A program made the translations under genes and the position numbers. A DNA stretch of 64,000 nt, from NCBI RefSeq assembly GCF_002001165.1, contig NZ_MUNQ01000009.1, positions 248,001 through 312,000 of the forward strand, in the 5' to 3' direction. Shown piece by piece: positions 37,661 through 47,037 of this stretch. The notes under the pieces are model-generated. The model ran no database searches. It was not told where the DNA came from and saw only the letters and a list, made by a program, of their open reading frames with translations. Position 1 is the first letter of the stretch, and each line of letters begins with the position of its first letter. The stretch is from Rhodanobacter sp. C05. Lineage in GTDB: Bacteria; Pseudomonadota; Gammaproteobacteria; Xanthomonadales; Rhodanobacteraceae.

Positions 37661-39094
37661 TTGTCGTCCGACACCCGATCCTTCCGACATCCGGTATCCC
37701 GTGGCCGTGCTCATCGGCGGAAAGCGGTTTTCTGCCCGATACTCATTTTCGGCGCCCTGCTGGCTGGTGTACTGGTCACTCATGCCGATGCGCAACCCGG
37801 TACAGGGATCGCAGGGACAAACGGCATCAATCCTCATCCGGTCACCTTGAACCTGCCACCCGTGCTGCCGCTGAGTGCCGTCGCGCAATTGGGCAAACTG
37901 CTGTTTTTCGATCGCTCGCTATCGGCCTCGGGACGGCAAGCCTGCGCGTCGTGTCACAGCCCGGCATACGCCTACAACCCTCCGAACAGACTGACCGTCC
38001 AGCCGGGCGGCGCGGACCTCAAAAGCTTCGGCAACCGGCCACCTCCCTCGCTGGCTTATCTCTACCGGCAACAACCTTTCAGCATCGGCCCGGATACCGG
38101 CCCGGACGATGCGCCCGTCGATCTCAATACCGCAGCGGCCTCGGCCGCCAGCGCCCCCATGGCGCAAAAATCTGCCGGGACCACGCAACCGACCGCCATG
38201 GTTCCCCAGGGCGGATTGTTCTGGGACGGTCGCGCCGACTCGCTGCAGCGGCAGGCCTTTCTCCCCGCGCTTGACCCGTTGGAAATGGCCAACGGGAGTG
38301 TGGCCATGATCGCCAGCGAGCTCGCCCGCGCCACTTATCGCCAAAGGTTCGTCCAGCTGTTCGGTCAAAACATCTTCAACGATCCGGATCGGCTGGTGTC
38401 CGAGGCGATGTTCGCCCTTGTCCGCTACCAGATCGAGGACCCCTCCTTCCATGCCTTCACCAGCAAGTACGACGCCTGGCTGCAGGGCAAGGCACGGCTC
38501 ACCGCGACCGAAGCGCGCGGCTTGCAGCTGTTCAACGATCCGCAAAAAGGCAATTGCGCCGTCTGCCATTTGAGTCAACCCAGCCGCGACGGCCTGCCGC
38601 CGCTGTTCACCGACACCCAGTACGAAGCGCTGGGCGTGCCGCGCAACCCACACCTGCCGTTCAACAAAGATCCGAAATTCTTCGACCTCGGCCTGTGCGG
38701 ACCGGTCCGCAAGGATCTGGCGCAGCAGACGCGGTACTGCGGCATGTTCCTGACCCCGACCCTGCGCAACGTCGACCGCCGTTCGGTGTTTTTCCACAAC
38801 GGCGTGTACCACACGCTGCAACAGGTGCTGGATTTCTACAACCTGCGCAGCGTACGACCCGAGAAGATCTACCCGCGCGATGCCAGCGGCAAGCTCACGC
38901 TATACAACGACATCCCTGAAACACTGCAGGGCAACGTGGACGTCAAGGATGCTCCGTTCGATCTCAAGGTCGGCGACCCGCCTGCGCTGACGAACCTGGA
39001 CATGCAGGACATCATCGCCTTCATCCATACGCTCGATGACGGCTATACACCGACGCCACAGCAGACTGAACACGACGCCGCTGGTGCCAGGTGA
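37661..39094 (+). CDS. Di-haem cytochrome c peroxidase (CcpA/MauG family)
   Basis: 477 residues with a TTG start; no ATG precedes the signal peptide (ILIFGALLAGVLVTHADAQ). Two haem c motifs are present: CASCH at 95-99 and CAVCH at 299-303. The block TPTLRNVDRRSVFFHNGVYHTLQQVLDFYN includes the family-conserved region near the second haem. Compared with usual members it carries an insertion around residues 140-180 (PMAQKSAGTTQPT). It reduces peroxide or modifies a partner protein in the periplasm. It lies 160 bases after the phosphoesterase gene. Confidence 0.88.
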   Translation: MSSDTRSFRHPVSRGRAHRRKAVFCPILIFGALLAGVLVTHADAQPGTGIAGTNGINPHPVTLNLPPVLPLSAVAQLGKLLFFDRSLSASGRQACASCHSPAYAYNPPNRLTVQPGGADLKSFGNRPPPSLAYLYRQQPFSIGPDTGPDDAPVDLNTAAASAASAPMAQKSAGTTQPTAMVPQGGLFWDGRADSLQRQAFLPALDPLEMANGSVAMIASELARATYRQRFVQLFGQNIFNDPDRLVSEAMFALVRYQIEDPSFHAFTSKYDAWLQGKARLTATEARGLQLFNDPQKGNCAVCHLSQPSRDGLPPLFTDTQYEALGVPRNPHLPFNKDPKFFDLGLCGPVRKDLAQQTRYCGMFLTPTLRNVDRRSVFFHNGVYHTLQQVLDFYNLRSVRPEKIYPRDASGKLTLYNDIPETLQGNVDVKDAPFDLKVGDPPALTNLDMQDIIAFIHTLDDGYTPTPQQTEHDAAGAR

Positions 39095-39265
39095 TTTTAG
39101 CCTCTCGCGTGATCCAAGCGGATCAGAGCCAGCCCATTTCAAGGCCTCGTGCGATTGCATGTGGCTCTGACCGCTTCGCACGGGGGCAAGCGAAGCGACT
39201 GGCGCGAAGATTCGCACCGCGCAGTTCGCGAAAGAAACACTGCTCCCGTTTCGAGAAGCGCGCGC

Positions 39266-40387
39266 TCAGTGCTTTTTCTGTTTCGGCAATGGAGCTGCGG
39301 AAGCGGGTGTCGTCAAACGCCTGATCGCGGTATCGGCCTGCTCGACGATTTCGCCGCCGACCGCCGGATCCGCGCGCAGCGCGCGCCATGCCCGCAGTGC
39401 ATCGACGCGCTGACCTGACGCTTCAAGCAGCTGCGCGAGCACGGCCCGCATGGCGGGCTCGTCGAAGGCGAGCTGCGCCAACGTCGCGGCCTGCTCCGCC
39501 GGTGGAGCAGCCTGCAACAGCGCAGCCGTGCGCTGCTGGTCACGGCCGAAATCGTAGTAGACGTCCTTCACGCTATCGCGCGTTGCCGCGTCGATCGGCT
39601 CTCCATCGATGCGCATCGTGTTGACGAGCGCGAGCAACGCGGCATCCGTCGGCGTCGCATGCGCGTTGCGCAGTGCGGCGATCTGCAGGGTCCTCACGTA
39701 CGCCCGTGTCGGACCGCTGGCTGCACGGGTATCCGTCAGCGCATCGGCAAAGTGCCGGGACGCGGTCGTAAGGTCACCGTGCTGCCAGAGAATCCAGTGG
39801 CCCCAGAAAGCATGGGCGTAGGCGTTATGGGCATCCGCAGCCAGCGCACTCGCGTAGTCGCGCGCCGGGTCGACGCTGCTGCTTCCGTCGCGGCTCTTGA
39901 GGAACCGGGCCCAACCGAGATGGGCCAGAAGATCGGCGCGGCGTTGACCAGTGGCATCGGCAGCAGCACGCTCGAGCACCGGCGCGACGGGATCGACGAT
40001 GTCCGAAAAGGCGTGCCCCGGACCCGGCCGGGCGTCACGCAGCCACTGCATCGCGACGTCTTCCTGCTGCGCCTGCAGCCCCTTGCGCCGCCGGTCGACA
40101 GCCCACAGTGAGGATTCCAGCGGACCGGCCGCGCTGGTCAACTCGATGGCTTGTCCGAGGCCAGCCCAGGCAGCTGCGGGTTCATCACGTTCGGATTGGA
40201 TCTGCGCCAAACGCGCCAACTCATCGACATGCGCCATGCGGTCCTTGGCATCGTGCACGAGCTTGACCGCCTGGAACAGCCCGAGCAGCAGCGACACGAT
40301 CACGCCGATGCCGGCGACGCGTTTGACGATGCGTTCGAACGGGGACGGCGGCGGAGCCGCGGCCTCTGTGCTGCGATTGCGCTTCAT
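39266..40387 (-). CDS. Membrane-anchored helical-repeat protein, unknown
   Basis: 373 residues. After a basic, proline-rich head a single hydrophobic helix (VAGIGVIVSLLLGLFQAVKLV, residues 25-45) is followed by helical repeats of TPR-like type (RRADLLAHLGWARFLKSRDG, AYAHAFWGHWILWQHGDL). The C-terminus is basic (PLPKQKKH). The repeats would face the periplasm if the head stays in the cytosol. The ATG at 40387 is preferred to the frame extension to 40432. No function known. Confidence 0.7.
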   Translation of the reverse strand: MKRNRSTEAAAPPPSPFERIVKRVAGIGVIVSLLLGLFQAVKLVHDAKDRMAHVDELARLAQIQSERDEPAAAWAGLGQAIELTSAAGPLESSLWAVDRRRKGLQAQQEDVAMQWLRDARPGPGHAFSDIVDPVAPVLERAAADATGQRRADLLAHLGWARFLKSRDGSSSVDPARDYASALAADAHNAYAHAFWGHWILWQHGDLTTASRHFADALTDTRAASGPTRAYVRTLQIAALRNAHATPTDAALLALVNTMRIDGEPIDAATRDSVKDVYYDFGRDQQRTAALLQAAPPAEQAATLAQLAFDEPAMRAVLAQLLEASGQRVDALRAWRALRADPAVGGEIVEQADTAIRRLTTPASAAPLPKQKKH

Positions 40388-40572
40388 CTTGAACCTCCCG
40401 CCGCAGTGTCGCGCTTTGGGCCGCCGCTGCAAAGCGTAAATATCGATCGAACGTTGGGTCGCGTAGAAACTGGCCCAACCGTCCAGTGGATATCGGGGTC
40501 CAATGGAGTGCCAGAAATGTCTGGCACTCCTCTACCAAGGTGCTCGACTACGGCCTGTGCAGCCTTTTGGCA

Positions 40573-41673
40573 TTACTGTTCAGGCGGTTCGTAGTTGGGC
40601 TTCTCGTCTTCGCCTTTCCTGACCCTCGCCAGCGTGCGCTGCAGCGCATCCCGCTGCCCGCTGTCCTTGGTCTTCTGGATCAGCGACTCAAGGATGCTGG
40701 TGTAAGCCGTCTTCATCGCGTCTGCCGCAGCAACCGTCACGTCGGGTTTCACACCGACGTGCTCCCAGTTCGTCTTGGTGATCGGATTGATCGCACGCCC
40801 GGTCGGAATGAACGCGACGAAGCCATGTCCCAGCGAGAACGCATCACCCGGATTGGCGCCGCCGCCGGTGGTCTGCCCTACCAGGGTGGCCCGCTTCTGC
40901 GTCTGGAAGTCATAGGCGCACTCCTCGCCTCCCGAGAAGGTGTAAGCCGAGGTCAGCACGTAAACGGGTTTCGCATAACGTGCGCCGGCGACAGGCATCG
41001 TCCAGTACTGCTGGGTGCTGTTGTCGTGACGCCAGTAGAGGTCGTTGAGGTGCCGGCTGTCGCCCTCGGTGAAGAAGTAGCTGAGGAAGTTCGCCACCGA
41101 AGCAGGATCGCCGCCGCCGTTCTGGCGCAGGTCGAGGATCAGCGCATCGGTGCCCGAGAGCAGATTCATCGCCGAGGCATAGGCACCCGTCACGAATTCG
41201 GCCGGCGGGAAAGCGCGAAGGTCGAGATAACCCACATTGCCCGGCAGCCTCTCCACCTTGGCGATACCGAAGCCCATGTGAAGTACAAATTTTCTTGTCT
41301 CGTCCACGTCTTCCTGGGTAGGCGCCTTTTGATCGCCGGTGGAAGCCTTGAAGCTCGGATCGTAGAGCACGCGCAGATGGCGATCCTGACCTGCCTTGCT
41401 GAGGTCCGCCGTCAACGCCGTGGCGAAAGCATCGGTCGTCTTGCTGCCGTTGTAAGCCCCATGTGCGGCGTTGGCCGAGAGCTCTACGGCTACCTTGTCG
41501 GCAACCGCAGGGAATACATAGTTGGCTTTCAGCTGCTTGCCGAGTGCTTCGACAACAGCACTGCGTGTCGATGCATCAACCGCAGCGGGTGGCGGCGGTT
41601 CGGCTTGGGCGGAAACATGGGGGATCGAGCCAAGCAACAGCAGGCACACAACAAGGTATCGACAGCGATGCAT
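40573..41673 (-). CDS. S41 family peptidase, exported
   Basis: 366 residues. Signal peptide ends near residue 21 (PHVSA). An interphotoreceptor-retinoid-binding-like S41 fold: DALILDLRQNGGG precedes the catalytic Ser in YTFSGGEECAYDF; TTGGGANPG follows. No PDZ domain is visible. Such peptidases trim the C-termini of exported proteins. GTG at 41679 is a weaker alternative start. Next gene upstream on the same strand is the PEP-mutase-like gene, 103 bases away. Confidence 0.87.
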   Translation of the reverse strand: MHRCRYLVVCLLLLGSIPHVSAQAEPPPPAAVDASTRSAVVEALGKQLKANYVFPAVADKVAVELSANAAHGAYNGSKTTDAFATALTADLSKAGQDRHLRVLYDPSFKASTGDQKAPTQEDVDETRKFVLHMGFGIAKVERLPGNVGYLDLRAFPPAEFVTGAYASAMNLLSGTDALILDLRQNGGGDPASVANFLSYFFTEGDSRHLNDLYWRHDNSTQQYWTMPVAGARYAKPVYVLTSAYTFSGGEECAYDFQTQKRATLVGQTTGGGANPGDAFSLGHGFVAFIPTGRAINPITKTNWEHVGVKPDVTVAAADAMKTAYTSILESLIQKTKDSGQRDALQRTLARVRKGEDEKPNYEPPEQ

Positions 41674-41776
41674 GGGCACGCTCCAAGACAGATTGGAAAC
41701 CAGGCTCAGAGTACAGTTTCAAGAAACGCATTTGCGAAAGCGCAACCTGCCTCCAGTATCGATGCCCTGTCGCTGA

Positions 41777-42583
41777 TCATTTTCCGGGGAACAGTGACTG
41801 CAGCTGCGCATACGGCATCGAGCCCTCGGCCATCGACTCCGAGCGGCCGGTGTCGAGGAAATCCCTGGCCAGCCTTTCCGCCTGCCCCCACACCATCTGC
41901 GAAATACCGGAGCCCGCGCTGAGCCGCCGCACACCGAGCCTGCCCAGCTCATCCGACGCAGCCAGGCCCGGCCACGCCATCAGATTGATCGGCAAACCGA
42001 CGCCTCCCACGATGGCGACGATCTCGGCGGCATCACGAAGCCCCGGTACGAACAGGCCATCGGCGCCCGCAGCACGGTAGGTCGCGCCACGCGACAGCGT
42101 TTCGTCGACACGCTTCGATGCATCGACCAGATTCGCCAGGAAAACGTCGGTGCGGGCATTGACGAAAATATCCGAACCCGACTTCGACGCGGCATCCTTG
42201 ATCGCCTCGATCTTCGCCGCGAGACTCCCGGGCGCAGCCGTTCCGTCCTCGATATTGATGCCGGCAACGCCGACATCGAGCAGTCGCCGGACGGTCTCAC
42301 CCACAGCCTTCGCATCGTCCGAATAGCCGTTTTCCATGTCGACCGTAAGCGGCACCCGCAACACCCGCGCCATGCTGGCGGCAGCAGCGATCGCCACGTC
42401 GGCAGGCATCTTTCCACCGTCGGCGTAACCCTGCGCCCACGCCACACCTGCACTGGTGGTGGCGATGGCCGAGGCGCCGAGGCTTTCGAACAACCTGGCG
42501 CTGCCGGCGTCCCAGGCATTGGGGAGCCGCAAAGGTTCGGGGCCGCCGTGCATCCGGCGGAACGTGGCTGCTTGCTGGGACAT
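41777..42583 (-). CDS. Isocitrate lyase / PEP mutase superfamily enzyme
   Basis: 268 residues. A TIM-barrel enzyme with PNAWDAGSARLFESLG, TVDMENGYSD, GINIEDGTAAPGSL (metal-binding Asp/Glu residues) and FVNARTDVFL. Members include PEP phosphonomutase, methylisocitrate lyase and oxaloacetate hydrolases. The lyase signature KKCGH is absent, so it is not a true isocitrate lyase. ATG at 42583 follows GGAGATCGAC. Substrate not determined. Confidence 0.85.
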   Translation of the reverse strand: MSQQAATFRRMHGGPEPLRLPNAWDAGSARLFESLGASAIATTSAGVAWAQGYADGGKMPADVAIAAAASMARVLRVPLTVDMENGYSDDAKAVGETVRRLLDVGVAGINIEDGTAAPGSLAAKIEAIKDAASKSGSDIFVNARTDVFLANLVDASKRVDETLSRGATYRAAGADGLFVPGLRDAAEIVAIVGGVGLPINLMAWPGLAASDELGRLGVRRLSAGSGISQMVWGQAERLARDFLDTGRSESMAEGSMPYAQLQSLFPGK

Positions 42584-42730
42584 GTCGATCTCCAAGGCAT
42601 ACGTCGCGGGTGGAGTCGGCAGGGTAACGCCTCGGCCACGATGGCGAACAGCCAGAAGTCACATTCCATTCTCGATCCGCTGCCGGCCACCTCACACCGT
42701 GGGTCCAGTCAGAGAACCACCGCCCAGGCA

Positions 42731-43600
42731 TCAGCCCCTGCCGATGCTGTCCAACTCAGTCATCACGTCCTCGCCGAGTTGCAACTCCGCCGCCGCCAGA
42801 TTCTCGCGCAGATGACCCAGCGACGACGTACCGGGAATCAGCAGGATGTTGGGCGCACGAGCGAGCAGCCACGCCAGCGCAACCTGCATCGGCGTGACCC
42901 CGAGACGCGCAGCCACATCGGAGAGGGTTTGCGATTGCAGTGGACTGAAGCCGCCGAGAGGAAAGAACGGCACGTAGGCGATGCCTTGCGTGGCGAGTGC
43001 ATCGACGAAGGCATCGTCTTCGCGATGGGCCAGATTGAACTGGTTCTGCACGCAGACCACGGGGGCGATGCGTTGGGCCTCGGCCACCTGTGTGGCGGTG
43101 GCATTGCTCAGGCCAAGATGGCGAATCAAGCCCTTCTGCTGCAGCGTGGCCAGTGCGCTGAACTGCGGTTCGATCGATCCTTCGGACGGCGCGTGCACGT
43201 CACCCATGATGCGCAGGTTGACCGCATCCAGCACGTCGAGCCCGAGGTTGCGCAGGTTGTCGTGCACGGCCTGCTCCAGTTGCGCCGGGCTCTGTGCCGG
43301 GCTCCACGAGGCATCGTCACCGCGCAGGGCACCTACCTTGGTGACGATCACCAAGTCGTCCGCATATGGATGGAGCGCCTCGCGGATGATCCGGTTGGTG
43401 ACATGCGGGCCGTAGAAGTCGCTGGTGTCGATGTGATTGACGCCGGCTTCCAGCGCCGCGCGCAACACCGCCAAGGCGGTGGCGTGATCCTTGGGTGGGC
43501 CGAACACGCCGGGGCCGGCGAGCTGCATGGCACCGTAGCCCATGCGGTTGACGGTGCGGTCGCCGAGCGGGAACGTGCCGGCTTGCTTGAGGTGGCTCAT
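42731..43600 (-). CDS. Aldo/keto reductase
   Basis: 289 residues. Catalytic tetrad elements are visible: Asp and Tyr in HIDTSDFYGPHVTN, Lys in VIVTKVGAL and the His position occupied by asparagine in DAVNLRIMG, as in several bacterial members. The C-terminal IPGTSSLGHLRENLAA binds NADPH. An AGGAGAAAG site precedes ATG 43600. It is divergently transcribed from a LysR regulator, which probably controls it. The open frame upstream to 43870 is antisense to that regulator. Confidence 0.9.
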   Translation of the reverse strand: MSHLKQAGTFPLGDRTVNRMGYGAMQLAGPGVFGPPKDHATALAVLRAALEAGVNHIDTSDFYGPHVTNRIIREALHPYADDLVIVTKVGALRGDDASWSPAQSPAQLEQAVHDNLRNLGLDVLDAVNLRIMGDVHAPSEGSIEPQFSALATLQQKGLIRHLGLSNATATQVAEAQRIAPVVCVQNQFNLAHREDDAFVDALATQGIAYVPFFPLGGFSPLQSQTLSDVAARLGVTPMQVALAWLLARAPNILLIPGTSSLGHLRENLAAAELQLGEDVMTELDSIGRG

Positions 43601-43677
43601 GTCTTTCTCCTGGGGACGGTCGATCATCGGGATGAACCGACTATAGGCTCGCCCTTCCTGCTCGATAATCCGCCACA

Positions 43678-43698
43678 CTCCGCACGGGCTGTGCGGAG
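43678..43698. promoter_or_regulatory. Inverted repeat between aldo/keto reductase and LysR genes
   Basis: CTCCGCAC (43678-43685) and GTGCGGAG (43691-43698) are perfect arms around a 5-base spacer. The right arm ends nine bases before the LysR start codon. The interior carries the T-N11-A form often bound by LysR proteins. It is a good candidate for the regulator's own operator. Confidence 0.55.
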
Positions 43699-43707
43699 AT
43701 CCGGACA

Positions 43708-44604
43708 ATGGCAACCGACATGCAGGACCTTCTCGCCTTTCTGGCGGTGATGCAGGCGGGCGGTTTTCGCGAGGCGGCCCGCGCCGGCAACGGCTCGGCC
43801 TCCCAATTGAGCGATGCGGTGAAACGTCTGGAGACACGACTGGGCGTACGCCTGCTTCATCGCACGACACGCAGCGTGTCGGCCACCGAAGCGGGTGAAC
43901 GTCTGGCCGAACGACTGACGCCGGCGCTGGCCGAAGTGCAGGCGTCGCTCGACGTGGTCAATCATTTCCGCGACAGCCCCACCGGCGTGTTGCGACTCAA
44001 CGTGCCGGCCAACGTCGCGCGCACCGTGCTGCCGCCGATCATCACGCCGTTCCTCAAGCGCTATCCCGAGATCCGGCTGGAAGTGATCGTCGAAGACAGT
44101 TTCGTCGACCTGCTGGCCGCCGGTTGCGACGCCGGTATCCGCTACGACGAACGCCTTGCGCAGGACATGATTGCCGTACCGATCGGCCCGCGCATACAAC
44201 GACTGGTGACCGCAGCCGCACCCGCCTACCTGGCAGCACATGGACGTCCCGAGCATCCACGCGACCTGTTGCAACACGCCTGCATGCGTGGCCAGTTTTC
44301 CGGTGGCGCGATACCCGTCTGGGAGTTCGAACGCGACGGCGAGATTGTGCGCATCGACCCGCAGGGGCCTTTGCAGGTTCGCCAGGGTGCCGCGTTCGAC
44401 CTGGCCGTGCAGGCCGCTATCGACGGGCTCGGCATCATTCTCTTGTTTGAGGATTGGCTACGTCCGCATTTCGAAAGCGGCGCCTTGGTGCCCGTCCTCG
44501 AACCCTGGTGGCAAAGTTTCAGCGGCCCGTTCTTGTACTACTCCGGGCGTCGTCACCTGCCCTCGCCACTGCGCGCGTTCGTGGACTTCATTCGCGAGGG
44601 CTGA
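43708..44604 (+). CDS. LysR family transcriptional regulator
   Basis: 298 residues. N-terminal winged helix-turn-helix (LAFLAVMQAGGFREAARAGN ... SDAVKRLETRLGVRLLHRTT), then the type 2 periplasmic-binding-like effector domain starting at LRLNVPANVARTVLPPIITPF. Closest in style to YafC-like LysR regulators that control adjacent oxidoreductases. Divergent from an aldo/keto reductase gene with a palindrome at its own start, consistent with autoregulation and control of that reductase. Confidence 0.92.
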   Translation: MATDMQDLLAFLAVMQAGGFREAARAGNGSASQLSDAVKRLETRLGVRLLHRTTRSVSATEAGERLAERLTPALAEVQASLDVVNHFRDSPTGVLRLNVPANVARTVLPPIITPFLKRYPEIRLEVIVEDSFVDLLAAGCDAGIRYDERLAQDMIAVPIGPRIQRLVTAAAPAYLAAHGRPEHPRDLLQHACMRGQFSGGAIPVWEFERDGEIVRIDPQGPLQVRQGAAFDLAVQAAIDGLGIILLFEDWLRPHFESGALVPVLEPWWQSFSGPFLYYSGRRHLPSPLRAFVDFIREG

Positions 44605-44734
44605 GCTGAGCTGAACGCGGCGTGTCATCACGCCAGTTTTGTTCGAAACCAACCGGCGATCATCACATCGCATATGTTCTTCCAACGAGCCACGAACTAT
44701 TGTGTGGAGATCAAGTAATGCACAAGGGGAGCAC

Positions 44735-45694
44735 GTGGCCAAACGCAGGGAAAGTGGATTTGAGGTTATGGCGGCCATGCCGTGGTGTATCGTCGGTCTG
44801 ATCGGATATGTCGTAATACGTCACGGCCTCGGCTGGTACCTCGCGTCGAGCAATAGTTCCGTCATTTCCTCAATGGGCCGCATGTTGGCGAACGGGGCCT
44901 ACGCACCCTTCGCCTGGATTTTCCTGACCGTTTGCTGGCTGGCCGCCCTCGCCTCCTTCCTTGGTCTCGGTCGCCGACGGCAGTTGTTTGACAGGCAAAC
45001 CGGCATCGATAGCCTGTGCCAGATGAGCTGGCGCCAGTTCGAACAACTGACCGGCGAAGCCTTCCGCCGCCAAGGTTATGCAATTGAAGAAGCTGGCCTC
45101 GGCGGCGCCGATGGCGGCATCGACTTGATCCTGCGCAAGGACGGCCAGACCACGCTGGTTCAATGCAAGCAATGGCAGAACCGACAAGTCGGCGTCACAG
45201 TTGTGCGTGAGATGTACGGCCTCTTGATGCACCACAAAGCTGCTGCCGTGAAGATTGTCGCCCTCGGCGACTACACCACCGACGCACGACGCTTCGCTCA
45301 AGGCAAACCGATCGAACTCATCCTTGGCGGCGAACTAATCTCTACGGTGCGCTCGCTGCAAATCTCCAAGGTACGGGCCACAGGACCGCTGGACTCGCCG
45401 CTTGCGCTTGGTGGAAGCATGCTCGCGAGTTTGCTGGTCATCGGCGCACTTGCGTCTGGCACCGCAACCGCACCACCAAGCGCTATCCCGTCGCAAGTTG
45501 CTACCCAGCCTGCAACTGTTCCGTTGCAGGCGCCGATGATCCGTCCGGCCCCAGCAACGCCACCGGCGCACCCGCAAGCAACGATCTACATGAGCGATTC
45601 GCAGGACGCAGCACAGCTACGTGAATGGAAGAAGCAGAATGCGGAGTCGATGAAGATTCTGGAGAAGACAACGAAGGAAGTGCCGCTTCGTTAG
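44735..45694 (+). CDS. Membrane-anchored Mrr-type nuclease
   Basis: 319 residues from GTG 44735, preceded by AAGGGGAGC. Two hydrophobic helices lie at about 15-35 and 55-75, then the Mrr-cat fold: MSWRQFEQLTGEAFRRQGYAI, GADGGIDLILRK and TLVQCKQW (D...QxK catalytic set), REMYGLLMHHKA. A third hydrophobic helix near residue 230 is followed by a Pro/Ala-rich tail. The domain cleaves DNA in relatives; the anchored form is found in many proteobacteria with unknown role. It opens an accessory pocket with a DUF3883 gene downstream. Confidence 0.83.
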   Translation: MAKRRESGFEVMAAMPWCIVGLIGYVVIRHGLGWYLASSNSSVISSMGRMLANGAYAPFAWIFLTVCWLAALASFLGLGRRRQLFDRQTGIDSLCQMSWRQFEQLTGEAFRRQGYAIEEAGLGGADGGIDLILRKDGQTTLVQCKQWQNRQVGVTVVREMYGLLMHHKAAAVKIVALGDYTTDARRFAQGKPIELILGGELISTVRSLQISKVRATGPLDSPLALGGSMLASLLVIGALASGTATAPPSAIPSQVATQPATVPLQAPMIRPAPATPPAHPQATIYMSDSQDAAQLREWKKQNAESMKILEKTTKEVPLR

Positions 45695-45841
45695 GAGCTC
45701 ATAGCGACATAACGGCACAAATTTTCTCTGACCACCGAGGTTCCTAAAGGCGAGCTATCCATAGCAGAACACTTCGCTTCGGTCGTTCCGACTGCAGTGC
45801 AGCCGTCTATACTTGAGACATCAATTCGGGGAGGCCATCAA

Positions 45842-46693
45842 ATGCCTAGAGGTGATAACTGGTCGCGTGTTGAGGTGGAGGCTTGTGTCGCCTCGTACCT
45901 CACTATGTTGGCGCTGGAACTCAACGGTCAGCGCTACAACAAGACCGAGTACGCCGAAGCGTTGATGCGGAACCTTGATGACCGAAGCCGAGTATCCGTG
46001 GAGTTCAAGCACTGCAACGTCAGCGCCGTCCTGCTCGATCTGGGGTATCCGAATATCAATGGCTACAAGCCTCGCTTCAATTATCAGCATGAGCTTGTTG
46101 ACGTGGTGGAATCGCAACTAGCAGGGAACCTGGTCATCGACGCCGCCGCACAAGCCGCCGTTGAGCGCCCTGCCATCGAGATCTCAGTGAGCGAGTCGCA
46201 GGTCGTGTGGGTGCCCGTCCCGAAACCCTCAAAGGTCCGCGAGACGGCGGCTGAATACTCACCCAATTTCTTGCCTATTCGGCGCGACTATCTCGCACGT
46301 GAAGCGCGCAACCGCTCGCTTGGCCGTGCAGGCGAACTATTCGTGCTCGAACTCGAATCACGCAGGTTACATGCCGAAGGCAAAAAGGCCTTGAGCGAGC
46401 GCGTCGAGCATGTTGCAGCAAGCCGAGGCGATGGCTTGGGTTACGACATCCTATCTTTCGAAAGCAACGGTCGTGAACGCCTGATCGAAGTGAAGACCAC
46501 CGCTTTCGGTGAGCTAACACCGTTCTATGTCAGCCGCAACGAAATCGCACGATCAAATGCGGACGCGGAAAAATATCGACTCTATAGGCTCTTCGACTTT
46601 CGCGAAAAGCCTCGCGTGTTTCAATTGTCCGGTTCAATAGAAGCTCACTGCAAGCTCGATCCGGTGACATATCTGGCCCGTTTCAACGGTTGA
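45842..46693 (+). CDS. DUF3883 domain protein (nuclease-like)
   Basis: 283 residues from ATG 45842, after GGGGAGGCC. The N-terminal 100 residues (RVEVEACVASYLTMLALELN) resemble a helical DNA-interaction domain that often precedes DUF3883. The C-terminal DUF3883 has GRAGELFVLELESRRL, GLGYDILSFE and RLIEVKTTAFG, the D...ExK set of PD-(D/E)xK nucleases. DUF3883 proteins occur in restriction and defence loci. No methyltransferase or helicase is adjacent. Defence function is an inference. Confidence 0.83.
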   Translation: MPRGDNWSRVEVEACVASYLTMLALELNGQRYNKTEYAEALMRNLDDRSRVSVEFKHCNVSAVLLDLGYPNINGYKPRFNYQHELVDVVESQLAGNLVIDAAAQAAVERPAIEISVSESQVVWVPVPKPSKVRETAAEYSPNFLPIRRDYLAREARNRSLGRAGELFVLELESRRLHAEGKKALSERVEHVAASRGDGLGYDILSFESNGRERLIEVKTTAFGELTPFYVSRNEIARSNADAEKYRLYRLFDFREKPRVFQLSGSIEAHCKLDPVTYLARFNG

Positions 46694-46737
46694 ATTGATT
46701 ACGCCAAACTCACTCGAATCGTCCACGCAGCTTCCTC

Positions 46738-46880
46738 CGTACAGAGTGCGCACCGGAACGCTCCGCCGATGTCTATCCGAAACCCCTGTACTGCGGTGAG
46801 AATAGCCAGCGACGGCCGGTTACCGGGATACGCGAGTGGAGGCAACACCGGAACATTTGCCCAGTGCCTGTTCGAGAAGT
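46738..46880. repeat. Diverged copy of an intergenic repeat
   Basis: From GTACAGAGTGCG at about 46739 the sequence parallels the element near 47731: CCCCTGT-x-C-x-GCGGTGAG, then GGCCG, a CGGGA-like block and GGAGGC. The match is patchy and the strong hairpins of the intact copy are lost. It lies in the 344-base gap between the DUF3883 gene and the unknown acidic gene; nothing else was seen in this gap. Confidence 0.5.
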
Positions 46881-47037
46881 CTGGCTGAAAACAGAAAGCG
46901 GTGTGGGCCGACGAAACAGGTGACCGCTGATCGATTTTTCTAGATCACGCTCTTTATCTGGTCTCGTTAGCTGAGACAAATTGGCACCAAAATCCCCGGC
47001 GTCCGCGATGAAATTCGCGTGTCGACCGAGGCCATGC

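Noticed and set aside
41777..42583. PEP-mutase-like gene as isocitrate lyase (aceA)
   Set aside because: Too short and lacks the KKCGH signature.
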